Assembly (NCBI GenBank): GCA_003550325.1
Contig: QKWP01000640.1
Coordinates: forward strand, 1 to 64,000
DNA length: 64,000 bases
From: Gigaspora rosea
Taxonomy: Eukaryota; Glomeromycota; Glomeromycetes; Diversisporales; Gigasporaceae
Direction of reading: 5' to 3'
The notes under the pieces are model-generated. The model saw nothing but the letters and a program-made list of their open reading frames with translations, had not been told where the DNA came from and did not search any database. The translations under genes were made by a program, and so were the position numbers. Position 1 is the stretch's first letter. Every line of letters starts with the position of its first letter. Shown in pieces: positions 24,584-35,754 of the stretch.

Positions 24584-26092
24584 ATGGAGAATTCTGATCA
24601 TTTTTATAAACTCGGTTATAATTATCAAAATGGAATTGGAGTTGAAAAGGATGTACGTAAAGCATTCGAATATTATCAAAGATCTGCCAAAATGAATAAT
24701 CCTAATGCAATAAATGCACTTGGTAACTGTTATCTCGACGGAATTGTAGTTGAAAAGGACGAACATGAGGCATTTATTCATTATCTAAAATCTTATAAGA
24801 TGGGTAGTGTTCGTGGTACATATAATGTTGGTTATTGTTATCAGTGTGGAATTGGTGTTGATAAGAATGAGTATGAGGCATTTAAATATTATAAAGAATC
24901 TGCTGAGAAGGGACATATTAAGGGAACATGTAATCTTGGGTATTGTTATGAAAATGGAATTGGTGTCAAAAAGGATGAATGTAAAGCATTTACTTACTAT
25001 AAACAATCTTCTGAGATGGGTAGTGCTTATGGAGCATATAATGCTGGTAATTGTTATCAAAACGGAATTGGGGTTGAAAAGAATGAACTTCAAGCATTCA
25101 TTCATTACGAAATGTCTGCTGATAAGGGTGATCCTAGTGGAATGTATGCACTTGGGAATTGTTATCTTGGGGGAATTGTAGTTAAAAAGGACGAAAATGA
25201 AGCATTTAATTACTATCAAAAATCTGCCAAGATGGGCGATTCTTTTGGAATATGTGCACTTGGTAACTGTTATCAAAATGGAATTGGAGTTAAAAAGGAT
25301 GAACATCAAGCGTTCATCTATTATCAACAATCTGCTAAAATGAATAATATCAAAGGAATGTATTATGTAGGATATTGTTATGATAAAGGAATTGGAGTTG
25401 AAAAAGATGAACATAAAGCATCTATTTATTATCAAAAGTTTGTTAATATGAAATATGAAATTAAAGAGACATCTACATATCATGATGATTATCATCCGAA
25501 TGAAGTTAAGATTGAAGAAAAGTTTTCTGATATGAATGATTCTAATGAAGCATATCATCAAAATGAAAATGAAGAGACGCTTACCGTTATGAATACTGTT
25601 GAAGAAAAGTTTTCTGATATGGATGATTCTAATGAAGCATATCGTGATAACTATCATCAAAATGAAAATGAAGAGACACTTACCGTTATGAATACTATTG
25701 ATGAAGCATATGATGATAATTATGAATTTGATGATGAAATAGATGCTGATGAAGCATATAATCTTGGCCTTAAATATGAAAATGAAGGAGATGAGCATGA
25801 GGCATTTAAATATTATAAAAAATCTGCAAAACGAGGTAATAGTGACGGAATGAATAAAGTTGGTGGTTATTATCAAACTGGAATTGGCATTGAAAAGAAC
25901 GAAGAGGAAGCATTTAAATATTATAAAAAATCTGCTGATATGGGTAATTCTGATGGAATGTTTGAACTTAGTTGTTGTTACAAGAACGGAATTGGTGTTG
26001 AAAAAAATGAAGATGAAGCATTTAAGTGGTGTAAAAAATCTGCAAAACTGCGTAATTCTAGAGCACAAGACGAAATTGTTAATTTTTCATAG
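24584..26092 (+). CDS. Sel1-repeat protein, 502 aa, single exon
   Basis: Sel1 repeats are TPR-like helical pairs that serve as protein-protein scaffolds. Eight repeats of 36 residues run over about residues 5-285, each built on the plan (L/V)G.CY..GIGVEKDE..AF.YY.KSA. A low-complexity acidic linker (about 290-390) follows, containing a near-duplicate of EEKFSDMNDSNEAYHQNEN and ETLTVMNT. Three more repeats close the protein (about 395-497). There is no signal peptide, membrane segment or kinase domain. The start is the first ATG of the frame, after an A-rich leader. The uninterrupted frame, regular repeats and intact start argue for a live gene. Glomeromycotina carry very many Sel1 genes, some fused to kinases; the kinase relic at 13940 and the fragments at 40750 and 44161 are related material nearby. 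The partner is unknown. Confidence 0.92.
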   Translation: MENSDHFYKLGYNYQNGIGVEKDVRKAFEYYQRSAKMNNPNAINALGNCYLDGIVVEKDEHEAFIHYLKSYKMGSVRGTYNVGYCYQCGIGVDKNEYEAFKYYKESAEKGHIKGTCNLGYCYENGIGVKKDECKAFTYYKQSSEMGSAYGAYNAGNCYQNGIGVEKNELQAFIHYEMSADKGDPSGMYALGNCYLGGIVVKKDENEAFNYYQKSAKMGDSFGICALGNCYQNGIGVKKDEHQAFIYYQQSAKMNNIKGMYYVGYCYDKGIGVEKDEHKASIYYQKFVNMKYEIKETSTYHDDYHPNEVKIEEKFSDMNDSNEAYHQNENEETLTVMNTVEEKFSDMDDSNEAYRDNYHQNENEETLTVMNTIDEAYDDNYEFDDEIDADEAYNLGLKYENEGDEHEAFKYYKKSAKRGNSDGMNKVGGYYQTGIGIEKNEEEAFKYYKKSADMGNSDGMFELSCCYKNGIGVEKNEDEAFKWCKKSAKLRNSRAQDEIVNFS

Positions 26093-29000
26093 TAAACAAA
26101 ATTTAGAGAACAGGAATTTACGAATAGTTAAAAATTAAGTACTAAAATAATAATTATAATAATAATAAATTAGCAAAGAATTAGTTGCATTTATTACAAT
26201 TTAAAAATAAATAAATAAATAAATAAATTAGCAAATGATTTTTTAGTTAGATCTTATTTTTTAGTTTTTTTGCATCGTCCAGGGTGGTTTTTGATTATTT
26301 CTGTCCAGTTAATTTTCATTTTTATAGTAAATTGGGTTTCGTGTTCTCTGGCAAAGTACCACAATAGTGGTTTTATTATGCTGGTACTAGGTTTAAACCT
26401 GAATTTCAAAGCCAATTTGAATGAAGTTTACATAAACACATGAACGAGCATTTTTTTGTTTCACTAAAAATACGTGGTTTGGAAATTTGTTGTCCGTGCA
26501 TGTAGCCTAGAACCAACATCCTAGAACCAACATCACGTGACCTCTAATAACTATGTAAAACAAAAATGATTATAATTAAAAATAATTAAAAAAAAATAAT
26601 TCTGTAAATTAATTAATTAAGCTTTATATAATATTATTACAGAAACAAAATTTTTATTAGTTTACTCAAAGTTATTAGCCAAGGCCCAATTCAGTAAATC
26701 CGCAAATCTGCAAATCCGCTAATATGCATAAATTTTGACATATTAAAATACTACGTATAAATTGTATAAATTATGATTCGACATTCTTGGCCACTAATAT
26801 AAATTTTTTATTATAATAAAATTTGATTGGATAATTTTTATGTAACAAACAATTTTATAATAAAATTTTCCACTAGGCTACTTATGATCTTCATTAGTGA
26901 TTTTGACGGACCGAGTTCGGATCAAGAACCGATACGGTTTCGGACCCACATGAAGGTCCGCCTGGGTAATACCCGACCCGACCGATCCATTAGAATACCC
27001 GTACGCTGATTGGTTGTTTTTTTTTTTTTAACCTTTATTGAGCTAGAACGACCAGAACGAACAAAGGATGCCATTTTGCATTTTGGTCTAAAAGACCTTC
27101 TATAACGATAAATGCCATTCAACAATAACGAATCAAAAAAAGCTAGAAGCCTGCACTTAAACTTGTATTTTAGAACTTGCGACTTTTTTTTTTTAGAAAG
27201 GCATGAGAAAAAGCTAAGAAAAAGCTTGTGAAAGCCCGCATGAAAAAAAAGAACTCTTATTACGTTTTTTTTTTCAAGAAAAAAGTCTGCATTTTAGAAC
27301 TTGCGACTTTTTTTTTTTTTTAGAAAGGCATGAGAAAAATATGCAAATAATATTCTTATAGAAGTTATGTTACAAAATAATGAATCTACTACTTCTACAG
27401 CATTTCTACAAAAATGTTCAGTCAGATATATTACAAAATGATGAATATGCAATTTAAAAGTTTCAAAAAATGTTAAAAAAATCGGAAACCAGAATCAGAA
27501 ATCATCGATTTCTTTTCTTTTTTTTTTTTTTGACCAGCAAATTTTGCAAACCGCAATAAAGAGGAGTGACAAGCAATCTGGTGCGAATATTTCCAACGTG
27601 GGTGAAATTAGTAAAATCTAACTGACGGAGCATATTTTCGAACTCCGTCGAAGTTAAAATTTGCAGAATTTTAATATAGGTATATTCGTACACATATTAA
27701 ACTAACTGGAAGTGGTTTGTCAGCTTGGCCAAAGAACGCCTCGCGGCTCTACTCCCTTATAGTAAGTCGTGGCCGAGCCAGGGCCAGTTGTTTGTACCAT
27801 TAATTCCAACAAATCATTTTATGGGCAGTTAATTTTACCAATAATTCATTTCATTGACAAAGTATCATTGCCATTAGGACTAGGATCAGAAAACTTGTAT
27901 ATAAAATGAGTTGGTAAAATAGATTGCCTATTAAATAAATAAATTTTTAGTGAAGTAAATTTCTATGAAATAAACTTCTCTGCAAACTGATTGTCTGTAA
28001 AATCAACTTGTTAGTGAACTAATCGTCTGTGAAATAAGGCCCCTACGAAATAATCGTCGATGAAATGATATTAAACTATGTAAGAATAATTAACGACGAT
28101 GTTGATATGAATGAACAATATAATACGGAATGCATCGTAGGAGAGTGTTTAATTAGAATAACCAAAAAAGGTAAAAGGTAGCCTATTAATGGTGATAAAA
28201 AGAGCGAAATAATAAAATTTTATACCTGGAGTTTATAAGAATCTTTTCCAGAAATGCATTGCAGTAAATTTATGAAATACCCGAAAATTTGACTATTAAT
28301 ATGTAAATATTGACTTTTTTGCTGAGATAATCAAGTATAAATAATTTTATTTCCATTTTGTATAAATCATTAAATGTTAGTAAAAATCCGATATGGAAAC
28401 TTAACATCAGGAAGTTGTTTTTGCATAAATCTATGTAGAAATTTTATATAAATTATATTTAAAAATTATACATAGATCTATAAACCCAATGTAGACTTAT
28501 ATAATATACTTTATGCATAAATATAATTATAATAATATTTGTTTAATAGTTACGTAATGAAACTTTAAAATATAAATGTGATAAGTAGCCAAATAAGTAA
28601 AATGTTAGAATGAAAGTAAAAGTTATAATTAAAGTTAGGGTTAGAATTAGAATTGGGGTTAGTGTAAAATTACAAGAGGTGCATTTTTAATTAAAAATAC
28701 AACAGGGTTTACCCTAGAAATTTTGAGATATTACATTTCTTTTAGGCTTGAATAACTTGGCTTGGCTCATGAATTTATGGCTGGTGTTTAAGTCATAATT
28801 TTAATAGCCTTGACCTAAGTTGTGGCTATTGTCATGGCTTAAATTGTAATCAAGCTGCGGCTTGTGCCATAACTTGAGCTGCAGCCTCTTGAACTATAGC
28901 TTAAGCTAGCATAATCTAAAATTTGATTGTAGCTATATTGAATATTATTACCGCAAATACTGTAATTCGTTATAGTTCCTATAGTTACATCTAATTTTCC

Positions 29001-29587
29001 CGATACAACAGTTATAACAATATTCTTATTTCTTTACTTTTTAAGAAGGGTCTCGTCATCAACAACGCAAATATCCAATAAAGGGTTACCCATACAAGGA
29101 AGGATAGGTTTCTGTTCAGTCATTTTGATGTCTTTCAGAGTGACTCGTTTTCGAGAAGTACTTTATTTATCGTCACGGGTATTAAATTAATCTCCAATTC
29201 GAAGATTAATAAATGAATGATCGGCTAGTGCATTTACAAAATCATCTTATTGCAGCACTTTGACTGTAATATGACCAACAGGAATTACACAATATTGCAA
29301 TCCCATAATTTTTTTCAAAATGAAAATTTCTCATATATAAACTTAAAAATGGATGTATACTGTATATGTCGGTCAATTTGGCAGTTGACTGTAACTCTGC
29401 GTCTGGAGGACAGGGTGATGGAATAACCCTCATACACACACACACACATACACACACACGAGGTGGTTGGACTATCATCCGGATTTTTTTTTGTTTATCT
29501 ACACTCTCGTCATTGTGGTTCTCATTTTAAAGGCAATGAAAACCAACTAAAATCTGACAAAGTTAGACTCAAAAGAAAGTTTATATA
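26093..29587. other. gene-free intergenic stretch with short repeats
   Basis: Contents: (AAAT)n at about 26205-26230; CTAGAACCAACATC repeated side by side at 26510-26534; a locally G+C-richer piece at 26905-27010; a 45-bp block TTTTAGAACTTGCGACTTTT...AAAGGCATGAGAAAAA at about 27170 and again at about 27292; degenerate CTGTGAAATAA repeats at 27950-28070; GGCTT/AAGCC-rich imperfect repeats at 28745-28915; (CA)n at 29434-29459. Open frames here are short and without motifs. Confidence 0.5.
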
Positions 29588-30157
29588 AGGTAAAGCGGGG
29601 TACTTTGACGAAGGGGGGTATTGTGACGAATTGGGTTATCTCTAAGAATAATGATCAGAATTGAGTGAATTTTTATATCAATCGATTCATCTCAATGAGA
29701 CGAACCGATTGGTGGTTAAATCATTTAATTCTGATCACTAGGTCACAAGATATAACCAACTATGTCTTTTGTTGAGATTTTTTTAAACTTTTTCGTACAG
29801 CATATATTTGGTCATATCTTGTGATCTAGTGGTCGGAATTAGGTGATCTTACTGCCATTCGATTCGTCTCATTGAGACGAATCGAATGGTATAAAAATCG
29901 TTCGATTCTGACTACTGTGTCACAAGATATCTTCAATTCGTCACGATACCCCGCCCCCCTTAAATTTTGACTTTATGATACGATGTATAAAGTCAGTTAT
30001 TACTGTCCAAAGCAGTATTCAACGTTACTATTTTTATATAAAATTTACTTAATATTATGTACTGATATTAAACAAACAAATAGAATTTTTTTTATAATAA
30101 AATAAAAAAGTTTTCATTTTAACAACTTTAACTTTGTCAAAATACCCCACTTTACCT
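29588..30157. mobile_element. TA-flanked element with AGGTAAAGYGGGGTAYTTTGAC ends and nested palindromes
   Basis: The left end AGGTAAAGCGGGGTACTTTG and inverted right end AGGTAAAGTGGGGTATTTTG differ at two positions, and TA borders both. Inside, AAGGGGGGTATTGTGACGAA (29611) has an inverted partner ending at about 29959. Nested again are two palindromes: ATCGATTCATCTCA.TGAGACGAACCGAT at about 29680 and a perfect one with 17-base arms (CCATTCGATTCGTCTCA) and one central base at 29856-29890. No protein is encoded. Confidence 0.75.
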
Positions 30158-30297
30158 TAGAATGCTCTATATATAAATGAAAGTTATTAATAAGCCGATT
30201 GCTTCGCTATAATGATGACTTGTATTTCTGTTATTATTATACGTATATAAAAATCTCTTTACAGCTTCAATATTTCGAATTTAAAGAATCATTTACT

Positions 30298-32566
30298 ACA
30301 TCAGCGAATTATATATACGTAATCTTACTTAAGATATTACGGCCCATAATATTACAAAAATCTTACAATCGACGCGGTAGATTACACAATATATTATGCT
30401 ATATTACGGTAATATTACGGTTATTATTTCGAAATATTTCGAAATATATTGCAAATAAAAAAATGCAAAATTACCCCCCTACAGGGATCGCGTACTTATG
30501 CAGATCAATAAACTAATGCGCGCAGGAGGTAATATTTTGATATTTTCGCATTGTTTCGCAATATTTTGCAAATTTTTGCAAACTTTCAAAATTTTTTAAA
30601 CGATATACATATTCACATAATCATGCTTTTTTACAGGTTTTCACATATTTCGCATGGTTTTACAATTTAATATAAAATTTTATATTTTTTATTTATTATT
30701 AAATTTTAATTATATTTAAAAATTTTTAAACAATATTACATATTTTATTATATATTATATTTTAATTATTAACATTATTACATATTATTTTAAATACTTT
30801 CGCACTTCATCGTATCTAATTCTATTACTATATACAAAAAACTAGCCCTATATACTTATTTTCGCTCACCCTATAGTTAGCTATTATCTTCGCTTCTTTG
30901 TTTTCTATCGTCTTTGCTTTGACTAATATTTTTTTTCATAATATATATCCCACTTCCTTTTTGAAAACTTCAAAAAATTCATTATTATTTGCACGCAGAT
31001 AGTCTTCAACCGCCTCTTTAAGCTCTTTTTGATCCGGATATATACTATATTCTAACAAAGCTTTGGAGGCACCCTTTACTTTTGGCTATAATGACGGTTT
31101 GCTCTCTTTTTAAATATTCTTGCAAAGGCCAGAGAAAGTGCTAGGAATGTCGCAAAGTGTCGAAGAAGTCAGGAATAAATAAAATAAAATAAAAATTAAA
31201 AAAATAATTAAAAAAAAATGAAAAACAAAAAGTCTAATAAAAGAAAATAAACGAAGTCCCAAATCTTCGTAAGAGTTCGCGTTTTTACAAATTCTGAAAT
31301 TTCAAAAAAGTCGCGAAGTGCTGAAAAAGTCCAAGTTGGTTTTCTTGCAAAGTGCCAGGAAGTAAGGGTTCTGTTCTCGCAAAGTGCCGAAATGAAATAA
31401 ATTAATAAAAAAAATTTTAAAAATAAACCAAAAAAAACAAAAACAAAAAAATAAATGAAGCGAAGCCTTGCAAGAACTTGTAAAAACTTGTAAAGACTTG
31501 CGAAAACTTGCGAAAACTTGTGACTATTTCTCCAAAAAAGTGTTCTTGAATTTAGGAATTGCTGTAGGGGTGTGTTTTTGAATGTGTCAGAAGTCGTAGT
31601 TGGCATGCGCAAGGTTTCAAAAAGTGTTTGTTTTTCTTGTAAAGTGCCGAAATAAAAATAAAATAAAAAAATTAAAAAATAAATAAAAAAAATGAAAAAA
31701 AAACAAACGAAAACAAAACATGAAACGAAAAGGAACGAAAATAAAAAAGTGAAAAAAACAAAATAAAAGATTTAATATAAACGAAAGATTTAATCTGATC
31801 TTGTAGTACAGAATTTGAACATCATCAAACCATTTCGAACTATTTCAAAAAATCAGTCTAATGTGCAATCCAGGTTATAGATCTACTGATCCAGCTTGGT
31901 TTCCTAGTCCTAAAATATTTTAAAAGGGTTCGAAATATTTCGTAATATATTTTGAAATATTTCGAAATTACTTTCGTAATATTTCGAAATATTGATATTT
32001 CGAAATATTTCAAAATATATTACGTAATATTTTGCTTATATTACGGTTCNTTGAATGTGTCAGAAGTCGTAGTTGGCATGCGCAAGGTTTCAAAAAGTGT
32101 TTGTTTTTCTTGTAAAGTGCCGAAATAAAAATAAAATAAAAAAATTAAAAAATAAATAAAAAAAATGAAAAAAAAACAAACGAAAACAAAACATGAAACG
32201 AAAAGGAACGAAAATAAAAAAGTGAAAAAAACAAAATAAAAGATTTAATATAAACGAAAGATTTAATCTGATCTTGTAGTACAGAATTTGAACATCATCA
32301 AACCATTTCGAACTATTTCAAAAAATCAGTCTAATGTGCAATCCAGGTTATAGATCTACTGATCCAGCTTGGTTTCCTAGTCCTAAAATATTTTAAAAGG
32401 GTTCGAAATATTTCGTAATATATTTTGAAATATTTCGAAATTACTTTCGTAATATTTCGAAATATTGATATTTCGAAATATTTCAAAATATATTACGTAA
32501 TATTTTGCTTATATTACGGTTCGTAAGATCTTACATAAGATTACGCTATTATAAATTTGCTGATGT
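30298..32566. mobile_element. long non-autonomous element with ACATCAGC..CGTAATCTTA ends
   Basis: The left end (ACATCAGCGAATT..., then CGTAATCTTAC) and the inverted right end (ACATCAGCAAATTT..., then GCGTAATCTTAT) match at about 80% over 50 bp. The interior is rich in TTCGAAATATT and CGAAAACTTGCGAAAACTTG words and in AAATAAAA tracts. A related left end opens the region at 44196. A 134-codon minus-strand frame (31208-31612) is low complexity and not supported. The true element is shorter, because 472 bp are duplicated at an N (32050). Confidence 0.6.
31578..32522. repeat. exact 472-bp direct duplication around one N
   Basis: 31578-32049 and 32051-32522 read identically and are separated only by an N at 32050. 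Exact identity in low-complexity DNA with an N at the junction points to an unmerged overlap of two contig ends rather than a biological duplication. Confidence 0.9.
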
Positions 32567-33039
32567 ATTTCTTTACCTAAAGCAAAAACATTTCCATTCT
32601 AATATCATATAAGCATGTTTTATTTAGCCTTTTTTTACAGGTATAATACAAATTTACAAATAATTCATAAAATTTAATTCTCCAAATCAAATGTTTGATA
32701 TAATTAAAAATTGAATCTCTAACCCTTTTTCCCATATACAATTGTTTTTCAAAAAAAATACTGCCATGTATTGACATCACGCAAGGTGAAAATTTACTAA
32801 AATAGATAATAAAAATGCTAATATTAGCCCTATAATACCAGGTAATTGGCCTGTCAGAAAATGACATTAAGAAAATGAACAACAATGCTTCCTTATCATA
32901 TAATAGATTTTTCCATAATTATACAATGCTATTATGTAATGTCTTGGAATTCTGAAGTATTTTTGGTACTTTTTAGTACATACGTACTTACGTAATAGTA
33001 TTATATTAATTATAGATTTATATTCATCTAACTGTACTG
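32567..33039. other. AT-rich intergenic DNA, nothing recognised
   Basis: A 102-codon minus-strand frame (32577-32885) shows no motif. No RNA gene or repeat end was seen. Confidence 0.45.
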
Positions 33040-33435
33040 AACGGCCTTTTTAACTAACCTTGTATTCATAATTATAGAAAATTATGGTGCTTATATATTT
33101 AATTATAAGCCAAATATATATTAAAAAAAATCAGTTTTTTAAAATTTTGTTTCTGAGTTTATCCTTGAAATTGCCACCCTATCATAATACATCGTCACTT
33201 TTTTAAAATACCCAAGTATTTCAACAAACAGTAAAGGTACTTTTTTTTATATCTTACATAGCTCTTTTATTGAATTTTATTAGTTTTTTAACTTGTCTAG
33301 ACATCAAAAAAGCTCTTTTGTTAGTTGTAAAAAGTGCTTTATTTATTAGTTTTAAATATCACTTAGAAGCAAATTTTTATATAATAGTTTATCAAAAAAA
33401 GGCTCGAAAAATCAAATCAGCTGATATAATATGAC
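33040..33435. repeat. diverged copy of the element nested at 4094-4585
   Basis: It shares CGGCC(C/T)TTTTAAC..., ATTTAATTATAAGCC, TATTTCAACAAAC, TTTTTTAACTTGTCTAGRC and CTTTTGTTAGTTGTAA in the same order and orientation as 4190-4585. The right end TCAGCTGATATA corresponds to CGCTGATATG. Identity is roughly 75-80% by eye. Confidence 0.65.
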
Positions 33436-33672
33436 CTATTTTAATTCAAATTAAACTAATAATATATAAATTTCGCCTATTGATTGTCTACATAGTTCAA
33501 TAATTATCTATCTGTTTAGTTATATGCTAAAAACGTAATTTCCAATTGGTCAATTGTTATATAAAAAAGTCTATGCTTTTCCAAAAAATGTAAAAGTTCT
33601 CTATGCTTAAAAAACTATAAATAAAAAAAATAAAAATAAAAATAAAAAAATAAATATAAAAAAATAAAAAAG

Positions 33673-34030
33673 GGTTAATATATATGTACCCAAAGGTACA
33701 TATACCTGCATCATGTGACCTATAGATCACTATTAAAATTTAAGATCAGGTGTAACATTACATGATCAGAAAAATTCAAAACAAACGTTCATTTTCACTT
33801 ATTTTGCAAAAAATTGCATACTAAACCACCTTCTGTGCATTAACAAAAAGATTTTCTTGAGCGATTTTACTATAAAATAGCCCAAACCCAAACTCTAACA
33901 TAATTCTCACCCTAACTCTAACCTAATAATAAACAATATCGGCATTACTATTTTTGTATGTAATACTGTATGATCAAAATAATGGGTACAAAAAATTTAA
34001 TGTACCCTACAGGTATATTTATATTAATTC
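33673..34030. mobile_element. MITE with TTAATATA..GTACC ends and internal CCCTAA-like words
   Basis: The left end GGGTTAATATATATGTACCC and the inverted right end GAATTAATATAAATATACC/GGGTACA match loosely. The interior has ACCCTAACTCTAACCTAATA. The flanks are both AATAAAAA, compatible with an 8-bp duplication but too simple to be conclusive. The layout parallels the element at 45497. Confidence 0.5.
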
Positions 34031-34410
34031 AATAAAAAAAAATAAAAATAAAAAATAAAATAAAAAAAATAAAAATAAAAAGAGAATTGCTAATCTTAAC
34101 TGGAGGGAATTTTCCTATTACACAAGCCCAAATCGACCAATATTTATTATTATTCATATTTAAATATCAATATATTTATTTTATATTTATTTACATAATG
34201 TGCAAAGCTGCTTCTAATATATTAATCTATTCTTTTATCTAATCTTGCACTACTCTTACTCTAACTCTAACCCTCAATCCCATACTAATCCCATGCTATC
34301 CTGACCCAAATTTGTACTACTACCTTACCCTAACTTCTCTACTAACTCATGCAACATCACAAAATTTTTTAACCTGATAATTATTAATATATAACAAAAA
34401 AACGATATAT

Positions 34411-34656
34411 GGGGGTGAGTCAGTAGAAAAGAAACAAATTATTTTTAGTAAAATTTTTTAATTTTTAAACTAAAATATCTTGACAAATATTTAATCATAT
34501 TTGCTAAAAATTTTTTTATTTTAATCTTGAATTATATAGAATTAAAATAAAAAATAATTTATTAAATTTATTAAGATAATTGTTAAGATATTTAAGCTTA
34601 AAGTTAAGAAAACTTTTACTTAGAAAAAATTTGTCCCTTTTTTACTGCTCACCCCA
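34411..34656. mobile_element. TA-flanked MITE, nearly all terminal inverted repeat
   Basis: The left end TGGGGGTGAGTCAGTAGAAA and the inverted right end TGGGGTGAGCAGTAAAAAAG stay alignable for about 45 bp. TA borders both ends. The middle contains AGAATTAAAATAAAAAATAA, shared with 1890-2390. Nothing is encoded. Confidence 0.7.
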
Positions 34657-34777
34657 TATATCAATTAAAATATAATAATAAAAATTGATAGTGCAGTTGT
34701 AAAATAATGGATATCAATAATCAATAACTACTAGGTTATCAGGAGCTGATAGATGTCCGAAGCAATAATATATATAC

Positions 34778-34932
34778 TGTACCCCAGTGCCCAATCAGAA
34801 TTGGGCTGCCCCAGATATGAATTTTGTAGCAGAATTAGGACTTTAGATGACTTTAGGGTTAGGGTTAGGGCTAGTGTTAGAGGTAGGATTAGGCCAGATT
34901 CCAAATTGGAACAAATTCCAAATTTAGGTACA
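34778..34932. mobile_element. small MITE carrying a (TTAGGG)3 tract
   Basis: The ends TGTACC...GGTACA are bordered by ATATATAC on the left and ATATATAT on the right, compatible with an 8-bp target duplication. At 34853-34870 there are three TTAGGG units followed by decayed ones (GCTAGTGTTAGAGGTAGGATTAGG). It is far from any sequence end, so this is not a telomere. Confidence 0.5.
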
Positions 34933-35431
34933 ATATATATACTGTAAACAATATGTATGAACCCAATCTTGGTTCAAAACCCCGATTTTGGTTCAATTAA
35001 CCCAACTTGATTAGGTTACCAAAATAAGACTTATATAATATTACACAACATTAGTGGCATGTAACCAAAATTATTTTTGTGAAAACAATGCAATAGGTCT
35101 TTGTATAATATAAGTGCATATGTTGTATAACCAGTATATATACTGTGATTGGATGTTGCTAACAGCATAGTAGAAGTAGAGTGTCTGCAATCAATTATTA
35201 TCGAATTGATTCAAGTTGATATATAACAATTAATGGTTACCAATCATTTAAAATTTGAACTTAGCAAATTTTTGGATTTACATTTTTTATTGTTAAGACT
35301 TATGATCTATATTGTTTCTAATAAAAAATCAAAACTTAACATCTTATCAATTATCTTTTTTTTTCTATATTATTTTTTTCACTTTTATTGTTTTAGTTAA
35401 CTAACTTTTTTCTTTCTAGTTACAGGATTTA

Positions 35432-35745
35432 CTGTAGGTTTCTGAAAATAAGCTACCTCCAAAAGAAGCTATCCTCTGGATTTTCCTAAAAATTTTTAAA
35501 AAAATCGTTAACAGTTGCTATATATAAAAGTTTAAATTTTACTAAGTAAATCTCAAAAGTTTGATTAAGTAAAGTTGTTTAGCACAACGAAATACAACTA
35601 CAGTAAAAATTTCATAACATTTGGACAACTTTTTATTAGTACATTTTTCAATTTTTCGAAAAATTTAACAATCTAAAAATAAGCTACCTATTTTTTTGTA
35701 TAATTTTTTGGCCAAAAAGGGTAGCTTATTTTCAAACAAATGCAG
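35432..35745. mobile_element. TA-flanked MITE with TGAAAATAAGCTACC ends
   Basis: The element opens CTGTAGGTTTCTGAAAATAA(GCTACC) and its inverted right end opens CTGCATTTGTTTGAAAATAA(GCTACC); both are bordered by TA (35430-35431, 35746-35747). A further internal copy of the end word lies at 35675. The GTTTAAATTTTACTAAGTAAAT stretch is homologous to the hairpin arm at 36202. Confidence 0.65.
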
Positions 35746-35754
35746 TAGTCAATA

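Noticed and set aside
24785-26068. 427-codon open frame on the minus strand opposite the Sel1 gene
   Set aside because: It mirrors the repeat structure of the Sel1 coding strand and encodes only Ile/Phe/Ser-rich low complexity; it is the antisense shadow of a codon-biased repeat gene.
26827-27125. Overlapping 60- and 67-codon frames with Arg/Pro/Asp words
   Set aside because: The frames are in conflict on opposite strands and short, and no motif supports either; the G+C-richer piece is only noted.
34853-34870. TTAGGG repeats as a telomere
   Set aside because: Only three units, in the middle of the window and inside a small inverted-repeat element.
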